Source of the DNA: Maniola hyperantus
Lineage: Eukaryota; Arthropoda; Insecta; Lepidoptera; Nymphalidae
Assembly: GCF_902806685.2 (NCBI RefSeq)
Contig: NC_048539.1
Span: 2,926,501-2,990,500, forward strand
DNA: 64,000 bases
Direction of reading: 5' to 3'
Shown: piece after piece, positions 12,001 through 18,302 of the stretch
Layout of the letters: each line of letters begins with the position of its first letter
How positions within the stretch are numbered: the stretch's first letter is position 1
Program-made: the position numbers and the translations under genes
Notes under the pieces: model-generated
Seen by the model: the letters and a program-made list of their open reading frames with translations, nothing else
Told to the model about the DNA's origin: nothing
Databases searched by the model: none

Positions 12001-13477
12001 AAGAAGAACAGAAGTTCGCTTACTTCTTCGTTGTAACACTTGACAGAGCGGTCGTGGTCATCACAAAGCAACGTCTTTGAGGGCAGATGGTATTCTCCTC
12101 ACGAGCATTCGTCCTTCTCCCTGTTGGCCCACAGCCTGGTACACTCGTGCAAGGGAAGAAAGGGTCACAGCAGACTTAATTTGGTCGGTCCATCGCCTGG
12201 GCGACTTTCCTCGCCCTCTGGTGTCCTCTCCCTTGCCCTGCACGACAAGACGCTCAATTTAGTCACACTCACGCCGGGAGACGTGTACAAAGAATTTTAA
12301 TATGCGACTCTGTACTAGGCAACGCCGAAAGTCGTAGTTTAATGCCGATTTCTTGGACGTTGCTACGAAATTCAATCCATGAGACTCCTAGTATTCGCCT
12401 CTCCAGAGCATCAATCCTCTTCTCGACTAGTCGCAAAGTCCACGTTTCCGCATCGTAAAAAAAATTTCAAAACGTTCGCTTACATAAAAAACTTGCGTTG
12501 TTGCTCACAGCAATTACCCTGTAGTTTACGGTGACCTAAGAATAAAAATCACAAACAAAAAAGTTACACATGTCAGAAAAGCACTATCAAACTTTATGTT
12601 TGACAATGCTTTTAATATTGTTATGATATTTTGTTTTCAGTTACCCGGGCTACTGGAACTACAAGGTCGGCGACGACTATGAACATACCAACTGGTACTG
12701 GCACGTGATGGGCGCTCGATTGGCTTTCGTCGTCGTCTTTGAGGTGAGATTACGATCACTTTTGGTACAGAAATTTGCGAGTGCAAGTATATACCACATG
12801 CATTGTACCAGGTACCTTGTCTAAACTCACTTTCACTCTATACGTACACGTCACCAACAGATCCATAACCAGGCGATGCTAACCTAAAACACCACTAGTC
12901 GCTCGTCACTGCATCGAATTTTTGTACTTTCCAAACTAATCTATTTTTTAGCGGCAAAAAGCCTGTGTCTTCATAATGTAAGGGGTTTGTCTGGTACAGA
13001 AAATCTTTTCTAGTATGTGGTGGCTCTAGTCATAATCATCATCCGCTGGGCGATCCCGGACATGTCCGCCGAGCTGCGGGACCGGATTCGGCTCGAGGCC
13101 TACGTCATCAACAGCTTCATAATGTGATTTTAGTGCTTTCGAAATCTGTCTGTTTTCCTGTGGGATTAAAATATATTGTCTGTTTGCACTATGCAAACTT
13201 TTTCTGCGCGGAATTCCACGAAAGTTGATTAAGGGGTTCGCACGTCATAAAGCAGAATTTTTTTTTCTAGAATGTTGTGGCTCTAGTCATGATCATCGTC
13301 CGCTGGGCGATCCCGGACATGTCCGCCGAGCTGCGGGACCGGATCCGGCGCGAGGCCTACGTCATCAACAGCTTTATAATGGAGGAGACGCGCACGCGCT
13401 CGGCGGTGGAGCGCTCGCCCGTGCCGGCGCGCTTGGCGCACGAAGGTGGATGCGGGGCGACTTCCACGCCCATCTAA
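12..13477 (+). CDS. Anoctamin (TMEM16) family Ca2+-activated chloride channel / lipid scramblase, 3' part of the gene (spliced)
   Basis: Exons 12-77, 3466-3626, 4418-4586, 5091-5211, 5835-5946, 6479-6639, 6778-6914, 7725-7991, 8796-8999, 9794-9942, 10406-10491, 10736-10941, 11783-11943, 12641-12743 and 13271-13477 join in one frame (2310 nt, 769 residues plus stop). Every intron is GT-AG and all phases match. Family hallmarks in order are IHAPLSVLRDYSEVLKL, the SRIVQFIL segment, YFGVKIGLYFAWLGFY (first membrane helix), LFDNPTTVFFAIF, LELWKRYSAE, HRWDLTGF, EEHPRPQYLAR, GFVTIFVAAFPLAPLFAL, and FTSEFIPRLVY near the end. Residues matching the six Ca2+ ligands of mouse ANO1 are N491 and E495 (helix 6), E540 and E543 (helix 7), and E572 and D576 (helix 8), counted from the first visible codon. 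Known family role: plasma- or endomembrane homodimer gated by cytosolic Ca2+, passing Cl- or scrambling phospholipids. Which activity this paralogue has cannot be read from the sequence. It looks closest to the ANO1-7 group, not to ANO8 or ANO10. The N-terminal exons lie before the window. Confidence 0.95.
683..912 (+). repeat. Dispersed repeat with GACTGACT microsatellite head
   Basis: It runs from 'ataaaaggaaaaggtgactg' to 'gcgagcataagctagt'. It is shared nearly base for base with 35104-35336 and, inverted, with 35903-36127. It is a short non-coding dispersed element of the kind common in Lepidoptera; its class is not certain. Confidence 0.8.
1275..1522 (-). mobile_element. Fragment of SINE family 2 with (TCTA)n tail
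   Basis: It shares 'cagatacaagttagccctt' and 'gatgcagtcttagatggaag' with the full copies at 43461-43803 and 56912-57230. The tRNA-like head is missing. A tcta microsatellite follows at 1503-1522. Confidence 0.65.
3233..3355. mobile_element. Degenerate MITE, 'tgtacacaatctctaaac' family
   Basis: The right end 'gtttagagattgtgtac' (reading through 3336-3355) and a diverged inverted left end match the better preserved copy at 9599-9724. Confidence 0.55.
3466..3626 (+). CDS. Anoctamin exon, cytosolic N-terminal domain
   Basis: It reads FSALKDVHEKTNSLIDKID and onward to IYSKDKEY. Two AGs compete: the one at 3464-3465 keeps phase 0 with the previous exon, while the one at 3471-3472 would break the frame, so the first is chosen. 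Donor is tt|gtaagt; phase 2 exit. This linker is poorly conserved in the family. Confidence 0.82.
3693..3855. mobile_element. GC-rich palindromic MITE (family G), copy 1
   Basis: Ends near 'tata' on both sides. 'gagatggcca' at the left pairs with 'tgccatctcga' at the right. The core 'gcgggggctgtgcgggtgtg' is complementary to 'cacacccgcac' upstream. Sister copies are at 29963, 49731, 57690 and 58084. Confidence 0.8.
3867..4032. mobile_element. Foldback MITE with CCGGCAG termini
   Basis: The left end 'ccggcag', then 'aatattgtacatcgacct', is repeated inverted at the right as 'aggtcgatgtacaatatt', then 'ctgccgg'. The inner arm with 'cgtagagcg' also pairs. It lies 11 bp from the preceding GC-rich MITE inside an anoctamin intron. 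No other copy is visible in the window. Confidence 0.8.
4418..4586 (+). CDS. Anoctamin exon, original of a tandemly duplicated unit
   Basis: Acceptor ttcccag, donor gat|gtgagt. It encodes FWTPSIRSRIVQFILDRKKF through to NAYSAAYPLHD. The SRIV..IL and AAYPLHD motifs are standard anoctamin N-terminal domain features. The exon and its following intron are duplicated just downstream. Confidence 0.93.
4721..4889 (+). pseudogene. Duplicate copy of the anoctamin exon, acceptor lost
   Basis: This aligns with exon 4418-4586 at a fixed offset of 303 bp. The frame stays open throughout, ending NAYNASNPLHD, and the donor is a strong gtaagt. At the position matching the original acceptor (4719-4720) the bases are tc, so no AG remains. 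The next AG (4736-4737) would give the wrong phase after the upstream exon. Many differences change amino acids, including the conserved Arg of SRIV to Trp. Most likely it is an unused pseudoexon; an alternative exon using an unseen splice choice is less likely. Confidence 0.8.
5091..5211 (+). CDS. Anoctamin exon before the first membrane helix
   Basis: Acceptor ttgttacag, donor atag|gtaatg. It reads GDLKTPGSMRYLLYTEWAS then KYQPLDYVKDYFGVKIG. LLY.EWA and the YQP.D...YFG.KIG motif are family signatures. Phase 0 in, phase 1 out. Confidence 0.94.
5835..5946 (+). CDS. Anoctamin exon, first membrane helix
   Basis: Acceptor ttgttgtcag, donor ccag|gtaaca. It reads LYFAWLGFYTHMLIPASLVG then a hydrophobic stretch to FSNKP. 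The LYFAWLGFYT...IPAS motif is nearly invariant in anoctamins. Confidence 0.96.
6027..6320 (-). mobile_element. 3' end of an RTE-type LINE
   Basis: Reverse-complement translation gives GRQHLRSADDIKSVAGATWQ, then RKARDRTIWKGMEEAYVGRH and a stop, the characteristic RTE-like ORF C-terminus. An (ataa)n tail lies at 6027-6042. It sits in the anoctamin intron between 5946 and 6479. Confidence 0.8.
6479..6639 (+). CDS. Anoctamin exon, cysteine-rich first extracellular loop and second helix
   Basis: Acceptor tttcccag, donor tggg|gtgagt. The Cys pattern VCNYNSSIRMCPQCDYFCEF matches the disulphide-linked loop of the family. It is followed by LFDNPTTVFFAIFMSFW, the start of the second helix. Confidence 0.96.
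6778..6914 (+). CDS. Anoctamin exon, cytosolic loop
   Basis: Acceptor ctctcatag, donor cag|gtaaga. It reads ACFLELWKRYSAEMTHRWD and EEHPRPQYLARL, both diagnostic of anoctamins. Confidence 0.96.
7369..7672 (-). mobile_element. 5'-truncated LINE copy, same family as 39434-43010
   Basis: It starts with a (ttttta)n tail, then 'ttgactaaccaacaacattt' and onward, matching 39471-39741 with about ten differences over ~285 bp. It holds only the 3' UTR and the last codons of ORF2, which is typical 5' truncation. It lies in the intron just upstream of exon 7725. Confidence 0.92.
7725..7991 (+). CDS. Anoctamin exon, third and fourth helices
   Basis: Acceptor tcgtttcag, donor tac|gtgagt; 89 codons in phase 0. 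It opens LNVVTGEREPMVPFWRMRLP, then a long Val/Leu-rich helix, then MFTTATAACINLVFICIFNY. It is more GC-rich than the flanking introns, as are most exons of this gene. Confidence 0.95.
8661..8747 (-). mobile_element. RTE LINE 3' terminal fragment with (ATC)n tail
   Basis: The (atc)n run followed by 'aaccaatagacgtccactgc' matches 27134, 38352 (inverted) and 55497. It is only ~85 bp long and lies in the anoctamin intron before exon 8796. Confidence 0.8.
8796..8999 (+). CDS. Anoctamin exon, fifth helix
   Basis: Acceptor cattttag, donor gag|gtacgt; 68 codons in phase 0. It reads IYQFLAEWLTEKELLRTQTE then IYLLQFVNYYASIFYIAFFK and GKFVGRPGNY. The FVNYY.S.FYIAFFKG motif is a strong family marker. 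Confidence 0.96.
9036..9587. mobile_element. Large foldback element with ~195-bp inverted arms
   Basis: The left arm from 9036 ('ctgggacagtattggg', 'ccaaaaccatag', 'gccgatcgactcaattt') is repeated inverted at 9390-9587 ('gagtcgatcggcatt', 'ctatggttttgg'). About 160 bp of unique centre separates the arms. There is no coding capacity. It lies in an anoctamin intron between exons 8999 and 9794. Confidence 0.88.
9599..9724. mobile_element. MITE, 'gtacacaatctctaaac' family
   Basis: Terminal inverted repeat 'gtacacaatctctaaac' at the left and 'gtttagagactgtgtac' at the right, 126 bp in all. It sits 11 bp after the large foldback element. A degenerate sister copy is at 3233-3355. Confidence 0.8.
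9794..9942 (+). CDS. Anoctamin exon, sixth helix with two Ca2+ ligands
   Basis: Acceptor ccttattcag, donor cg|gtaact. It reads CAPGGCLLELSIQLAIIMIG followed by KQFINTIVEMMMPYLLKWW. N491 and E495 match N650 and E654 of mouse ANO1. CxPGGC and QL.IIM.GKQ are family motifs. Confidence 0.96.
9985..10150 (-). mobile_element. SINE family 1 fragment
   Basis: It carries 'catgatcaacccattgccg', 'tctcagaatgagaaggg' and 'gagaacattatggagaactc', the non-tRNA half of the family seen complete at 34245-34545. Confidence 0.75.
10406..10491 (+). CDS. Anoctamin exon, entry to the seventh helix
   Basis: Acceptor tttattacag, donor atgg|gtaagt. It ends GLFPEYLEM. E540 and E543 match the Ca2+ ligands E702 and E705 of mouse ANO1. 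Confidence 0.95.
10524..10686. mobile_element. MITE family D, copy 1
   Basis: Inverted ends 'aagtcccgcaaattgcta' and 'ttagcaatttgtgggactt', with 'catcgaaatgacgtcatttt' inside. Copies are at 26457-26612 and, partial, 43827-43912. Confidence 0.8.
10736..10941 (+). CDS. Anoctamin exon, seventh and eighth helices
   Basis: Acceptor ttgttttcag, donor aac|gtgagt. It reads VLQYGFVTIFVAAFPLAPLF and NNVLEMRLDAKK. E572 and D576 complete the Ca2+ site. It then continues with YRRPVPQRVNDIGVWYRIL. Confidence 0.97.
11319..11490. mobile_element. Near-perfect inverted-repeat MITE
   Basis: Arms of ~75 bp run from 'ccccccaattgtgtaagaat' to 'gccctttgattggttg' and are mirrored by 'cagccaatcaaagggc' to 'caattggggggctg', with only a few mismatches. 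The loop is ~20 bp. Such intact arms suggest a young insertion in the anoctamin intron. Confidence 0.88.
11783..11943 (+). CDS. Anoctamin exon, ninth helix and extracellular loop
   Basis: Acceptor tgtttccag, donor cag|gtattt. It reads GFIIAFTSEFIPRLVYLAV, then a loop with NHT and NIT N-glycosylation-type sites. F[TS]S.FIPRLVY is a family motif. Confidence 0.95.
12060..12440 (-). mobile_element. RTE-type LINE 3' region fragment (second subfamily)
   Basis: The reverse strand contains GRGKSPRRWTDQIKSAV, typical of the RTE ORF near its C-terminus ('RGRP..RW.DDIK'). Downstream reading is broken. It lies in the intron between 11943 and 12641. Confidence 0.65.
12641..12743 (+). CDS. Anoctamin exon, start of the last helix
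   Basis: Acceptor ttgttttcag, donor gag|gtgaga. It reads YPGYWNYKVGDDYEHTNWYW then HVMGARLAFVVVFE, matching the last extracellular loop and last helix of the family. It ends in phase 0, compatible with both downstream terminal exons. Confidence 0.94.
13014..13127 (+). CDS. Alternative terminal exon A of the anoctamin gene (short C-terminus)
   Basis: Acceptor cttttctag. It reads YVVALVIIIIRWAIPDMSAE and ends at VINSFIM followed by TGA, with no donor. It aligns with exon 13271-13477 at an offset of 257 bp, with about seven differences over its ~110 bp. Use of this copy would give a 738-residue product from the visible region. An ATTAAA hexamer lies at 13165-13170, a weak hint of a separate 3' end. 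It could equally be an unused duplicate. Confidence 0.6.
   Translation, partial: YVVALVIIIIRWAIPDMSAELRDRIRLEAYVINSFIM
13271..13477 (+). CDS. Terminal exon B of the anoctamin gene (long C-terminus)
   Basis: The acceptor is a long T-run then ctag. It reads NVVALVMIIVRWAIPDMSAE, then RDRIRREAYVINSFIMEETR, then a GC-rich tail ending CGATSTPI before TAA. The extension past NSFIM agrees with other anoctamins, which continue well beyond this helix, so this is taken as the ancestral copy. A possible ATTAAA signal is at 13593-13598. Confidence 0.85.
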   Translation, partial: NVVALVMIIVRWAIPDMSAELRDRIRREAYVINSFIMEETRTRSAVERSPVPARLAHEGGCGATSTPI

Positions 13478-13635
13478 TGGTTACGGTAGGCACCGCTGGG
13501 CTTTCTGTGTGAGTACTAACCACGGGTCTTGTTTACTGGTTTCTATTCAATTGGGAATTTGACTCCAATTTTTTTATAACTTTTTTTAAGAGATTAAAGA
13601 TCTGCAGAAAAAGGTTTTAATTTTTTTATGAAATA

Positions 13636-13846
13636 CTAGCTGATGCCCGCGACTTCGTCCGCGTGGATTTACATTTTCCAAAATCCCGCGGGAACTCTTT
13701 GATTTTCCGGGATGTCTTAATCCAGGGTATAATCTATGTCCATTCCAAATTTCATCCAAATCCGTGCAGCCGTTTTTGCGTGATTGAGTAACAAACATCC
13801 AAACATCCACACTTTCACATTTATAATATTATTAGGATTAGGATTA
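13636..13846 (+). repeat. Dispersed repeat R1 ('ctagctgatgcccgcgac')
   Basis: The element runs from 'ctagctgatgcccgcgac' through 'gggaactctttgattttccg' to 'tttataatattattagg'. Other copies or fragments are at 21862, 25792, 31391 (inverted), 35669, 46292, 48003, 57318, 59757 and 63337. It is non-coding, short and abundant; the class (SINE-like or other) is unresolved. Confidence 0.8.
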
Positions 13847-14118
13847 TTTTGAGGATTGTAAGTGTTTATTACTAATAGTAATGTGAGTAATTTCGAATAC
13901 CAAGAACAGAAGTTCGTTTCAAGAGGATCTTGAAAAGTTTAGGTAATCTCTAGTTTATTTACTCGAACCAGTAAACAAAACCCGTAAACAAAACTGTTTT
14001 GTGTGTTGTGTGGATACACTGACAGGAATGAGGATACTAATTAACATTAGTGGCGATTTTTAGAGTTCCTAAATCTAGACACAAAAGTAAAAAAAATACT
14101 GATCTTTATTTTTAGTGA

Positions 14119-14270
14119 GTATTATAAAAATATTGTATTAAATGCTTTATAACAAGTATTTAGAACTGAGACCTGTAGAGAGCGTACTTTGACTTTGTTC
14201 AGACTTAAGACAGTTAAAATGAGACAGACTTATGTAGCGACATAAGTATGTCTGGTCAGATTCATGTAGC
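14119..14270 (+). repeat. Segmental duplicate, copy 1
   Basis: From 'tataaaaatattgtat' through 'aacaagtatttagaactgag' into the MITE, this is repeated at 15269-15420. The match begins ~45 bp outside the MITE end, so copy 2 arose by duplication of the locus, not by a fresh insertion. Confidence 0.75.
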
Positions 14271-14469
14271 GACATAAGTCCGTCTCGACAGATTTATGTA
14301 GCGACATAGTCCGTCGCGTCAGATTTTTGTAGCGACATAAGTCCGTCTCGTCAGATTTATGTAGCGACATAGTCCGTCGCGTCAGATTTTTGTAGCGACA
14401 TAAGTCTGTCTCGTTTTACCAATGTCTTAAGTTTTAGCAAAGTTAAAGTACGCTCTATAGATCTCAGCT
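14165..14469. mobile_element. MITE family A with an internal tandem array
   Basis: Inverted ends 'ctgtagagagcgtactttga' and 'aaagtacgctctatag' followed by 'atctcagc'. The inside is a tandem array (14233-14414). Other copies are at 14598-14743, 15314-15460, 23582-24116, 58384-58568 and 61914-61945. Confidence 0.88.
14233..14414 (+). repeat. Minisatellite of ~32 bp, six units, inside a MITE
   Basis: Each unit begins 'gtagcgacataagt' and ends 'tcagatttat'. Units of 32 and 31 bp alternate: the 31-bp type has 'catagtccgtcgcg' and 'gattttt', and occurs twice between 32-bp units. This is the start of a ~63-bp higher-order repeat. Confidence 0.88.
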
Positions 14470-14472
14470 TTA

Positions 14473-14597
14473 AGCTCTTTATGCACTGTATCCTATCCGA
14501 ATCCGAGATAATTCAGATCGACATCCGGATTCGATCTGAGTTTTTTAGACCGGAATATTTTCGCGGATTCGAATAGAATGCAGTGCGAAAAGAGCCT
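14473..14597. mobile_element. MITE family B
   Basis: Inverted ends 'gctctttatgcactgtatcc' and 'gaatgcagtgcgaaaagagc', related to 21441-21758. It lies with almost no spacer between two family A MITEs. Confidence 0.8.
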
Positions 14598-14743
14598 TAG
14601 CCTGAGATCTATAGAGAGCGTATTTGACTTTGTTTAGACTTGAGGCATTAGAAAAATGAGACAGCGTCATATCGCTGACATAAATCTGTCTCGTTTTAAC
14701 TCAAGTCTGAGCAAAGTCTAAGTATGCTCTTTAGTTCTCAGCC
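14598..14743. mobile_element. MITE family A, short copy
   Basis: 'gagatctatagagagcg' at the left and 'atgctctttagttctcagcc' at the right. It has 'gagacagcgtcatatcgctg' inside and no tandem array. Confidence 0.8.
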
Positions 14744-14998
14744 CTAAAGCATAGAGACCCGTTCATAATTTTTCTTCCAGAGAATTCGTTTGTAAAGTTG
14801 ATTGCTATTATGCTTGCCAGTACCTTCAGTGTATTTATACATCGACAATACAGTATTTTGAATTTACAAGAACCTCAACATACCGTTTTAAAAGCATTCG
14901 ATCTGATAGAGATTTTTTAGTTTAAAATTGCGCGTCTTCTTAAATTAAAGGAGTATGGGATAGATATAAATTTGGCATAACATTGCTGTACATATACT

Positions 14999-15125
14999 TC
15001 TAACTGCGAGTTTCTTGCTGGTTCTTCTCGGTGGGAACGGCGTTCCGAACCAGTGGTAAATTAAAACTACCTGACTATTCATAAACACTTGTAAAAAGTT
15101 TACATGAATAAAAAACATTCTTCTT
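14999..15125 (+). repeat. Dispersed repeat, probable LINE 3' end
   Basis: 'tttcttgctggttcttctcg' and 'ggaacggcgttccgaaccag' are shared with 23134-23220 (inverted) and, diverged, 33530-33620. Confidence 0.6.
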
Positions 15126-15268
15126 CTATTCTGCGGTGGACAGATCCACTGTGTCAATATGTTATGTTCAGTAGACTAATCAAATTACCTATTGATTGAT
15201 ATTGATTGAAAAATTGACGCTTTACATATAATACTGTTCTCCACAAGTTTTAACCTGTATTCCGCGTG

Positions 15269-15460
15269 TGTTATAAAAATATTGTATAAAATGCCTTATA
15301 ACAAGTATTTAGAACTGAGACCTGTAGAGAGCGTACTTTGACTTTGTTCAGACTTAAGACAGAGTTAAAACGAGACAGATTTATGTAGCGACATAAGTCT
15401 GTCTCGTCAGATTTATGTAGTGACATAAGTGTGTCTCGTCAGATTTATGTAACGACATAA
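15269..15460. repeat. Segmental duplicate, copy 2, with partial MITE A and two minisatellite units
   Basis: It repeats 14119-14270 and then carries two full 'gtagcgacataagt...' units before ending abruptly at 'aacgacataaaataaa'. The right MITE end is missing. Confidence 0.75.
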
Positions 15461-15469
15461 AATAAAATT

Positions 15470-16975
15470 ACTGGAAAAATGCAATTTTTTCCTCAGTGAA
15501 AATGAAGCACTACAAGATCTAATCTTGTCTAACCGAAATAGCTCAATTATTGTTTTCATTCGAAAGGCATATTATTTTCATACATTCTAAGCTCTTTTTT
15601 ATTGAGTTTTAGACAATACTATGGAAAAAAATGTTGAGGTTCTTGTAGTTTTTGACTAAGGCGAGCTTTTAACCCTAATACTAGTGTGTTATAAAAGAGT
15701 AGTAATCTCCGAGATCTACGCTCGACCGACGTTTGCGCGGAACTTTGTGAGTGAGTTTGATGATATTATCAAGTAACAGCCACAGACTAAAGGGAAAAGA
15801 TAGACGGAGCGAACCACGTTGCCGACCACAACAACATAGTGTTTAATACATTTCTTTTGTCCTGTGAGAAAGAACTGTGACTAGTGTTACTAGGGCTCCT
15901 TTTCGCTTTTATTAACGACTAGCTGATGCTCGCGACTTCGTTTTGTATGTAAGTATGAAAATCAAATAATAGAGTCAAAATATGCATTTCGTTTCTGTTT
16001 ACAATTTCAATGACGTAAAACTTGAGAATTTTATGGAAATATCTGACTAGTTCGACGTAAAATATGAATTTTGTGCGTGTTCACGAACTAACGTATAACA
16101 AATCAAGGTTCAGATATGACCGCGCGACGTATGAAGTAGAAATGACACGTGATCGGATTCTTAAAAGTAAGTACAAAATTGTCATCTCAAATTCGGCATC
16201 ATATTGTGACCGCGTTCACCGTCTATCGTCGTCCTTTAGTTTGTGATAACAGCATGTCTGGATTGCGAAGATCATCATTTACAAAAACACTTCATGAAAC
16301 TACACTGATACTAATTGAAAATATAAAAGTGAATTAAAATGCATGTTTCCTTTTATAAGAAAGGAAATAAAATGGTTGCGGTGTTTTTAGCTCATGCTCT
16401 TCTAAATTTCTCTCTCTTCCATATTCTTGATTCTCGAAATAATCTTTTTCTGTATTAATTTGATGCTACGATAATAGCCTTATAATTTTATGTTATTATT
16501 CTTATGTTGATTGACGTGTCTCTCTGAATCACTCTGCATTCATAAGATCACTGGTGCACGTCTAATCCCGTCCACGATCTGTCTACGACTGATTTTTTCT
16601 GTTCTTCCCCCACAAGGACATGTGATACAGACTATACAGTGTATTAAAAAAACAAACACTACCGCCATTATATCACAGTTACAAGTAAAAGCACAAAATA
16701 GTTCATAGTACTCTCCAGGTTTAGAGTACAAGTCAGACGTATCACAGCACATAAGATTATGGTTAAGTCAATACTCGCACTAGATAGTAGGAGGTGCTTT
16801 GATGGCCTATCAAAAAAAGGAGATTGGGCAGACACAGGCCAGGGTTGTCCCCAGTCCCCACTAAAGTATGTTTCATAATATTTAAGACAGCTTTTATAAT
16901 TATGTTTAGAATAAAAAAACAGAGGGCTGCCTATTCTGGGGGTTTTTTATGTTATCTTAAAAAATATTTCAACAC
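15470..16975. other. AT-rich DNA, no gene seen
   Basis: No exon-like open frames with splice signals and no recognised repeats, apart from a short R1-like 'ctagctgatgctcgcgac' at 15918. Confidence 0.6.
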
Positions 16976-17222
16976 GGTATTTGACAACTAGTCAAATCAG
17001 TGATTTTTTATCAAACGTCAAAACGCGCGCTTAGTATGCGAGATTCTATGAAATGCTGAAAAGTGGCGTCACATCATAATGACGTACTTTTTTAGTTAAA
17101 TCGATAATTTAAAATGGTTATTACACTTAAAACTAATAAATGACGTAGATTTTTCTTATTTTGGAAGATCCTCTATTTAATAATCACTGAGAAATAATTT
17201 ATTTTTGATATAGTCAAATACC
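16976..17222. mobile_element. MITE family C, copy 1
   Basis: Inverted ends 'ggtatttgac' and 'gtcaaatacc'. The interior has 'tatcaaacgtcaaaacgcgc' and 'ataatgacgtactttttt'. It is shared over its whole length with 37606-37858. Confidence 0.85.
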
Positions 17223-18167
17223 CAATTGACACGTAGTTATCGTCTTGCCGCATACAATAATCTAGATAGCGCTACTAGCGCAAATACGAAAGAGCGAAAC
17301 GACACGTATTTAAATAGATTTGGTCAATCACCTTTGATTGTCCAAGAAAAAAGACCTTCAAGTGTGGTTTTTCTACTCTATGGCATGCAATTTAATTTTC
17401 TTCAACTGACACTAACTCACTACATTGGACTGCATCACCAAGAAAGCTAAATCAAGAATGATGTAGTTAGGCGATTACACAAGCACGTGCTGTTATGCAG
17501 TTTTTGAGCTGTAGGTGGTAGGTTGATTAGTGAAGCGATAAAAGATTTTTGAGCAGTTAGTGGATTTGTATTGATTTTAATTTGCAAAAAGTCTTACGTG
17601 TGCGTAATAGCCTTGAGCTTCTACTGAGTAGTTAGGCATACGCTTTGTTTCAAAACGAATATGAAACACTATATCAATTTGGTATATTTTGTGTTGCATA
17701 ATAAAAAAATATTAAGTCGTTTTCCTGTCCTATGTGAATGCTAAAAATTAACATTATTTTACAAAATGCAGTTGCAGTTGTTAAATTCATTAAATGTTTG
17801 CCAGTAACTGGGTGTTCACTCAAATATTTTTTCTATGTGCATTTTTTTGCTTCGTTATTGTGTTATCTATTGGCAAACAAATAAAAAAAAAATATAATAT
17901 TTCAGCATAGTTTTAATTATTATTTGAGATGTTAGTCTAGTCAAGAAGTAAGTCATCCTTATGCGACTTATATTTGGTGTCATAAATATTTTATTTTTAT
18001 TTCTTATTAATAGTGAATTCACAGACAGAGTAATTTCATGTTTTGAATATTCACAAAGAACACAGCATAGCAGTCAAATCGCTTTTTGTATTCCAATACA
18101 AGTTCATCCACTGACATAATTCTTCGAAACCAACAGATGAACGCGATGCCGCGGAATCAACCTGGAA
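17223..18167. other. No gene seen
   Basis: AT-rich sequence. The 74-codon frame at 17226-17450 shows no family motif or splice context and is treated as chance. Confidence 0.55.
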
Positions 18168-18302
18168 TCATATCGCCTCGCTATCAGGCTCGGACTTCGA
18201 CCTGGCAGCCCACGGAGACCATCAGGGCATTCGAAGCTTGGCCAAACATGTGGTGACCGACCTTGCCAGTAACGCAAGTAATGCTCCCGACCCTGCTCAC
18301 GT
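18168..18302 (+). repeat. Duplicated 135-bp GC-balanced segment, copy 1
   Basis: From 'aatcatatcgcctcgctatc' to 'gaccctgctcac', repeated at 20006-20141 with four single-base differences. One plus-strand frame stays open and reads HIASLSGSDFDLAAHGDHQG onward. I do not recognise this protein. It may be a piece of a repeat or of an exon. Confidence 0.75.

Noticed and set aside
11596..12039. 147-codon minus-strand open frame
   Set aside because: Antisense shadow of the same GC-rich exon, with no recognisable motifs.
11621..12043. 140-codon plus-strand open frame
   Set aside because: It is the anoctamin exon 11783-11943 read through into both introns, with clear splice sites at both ends of the conserved part. 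Not a separate gene.
14233..14414. CRISPR-like array
   Set aside because: Units are contiguous diverged tandem repeats with no unique spacers, inside a MITE in a eukaryotic genome.
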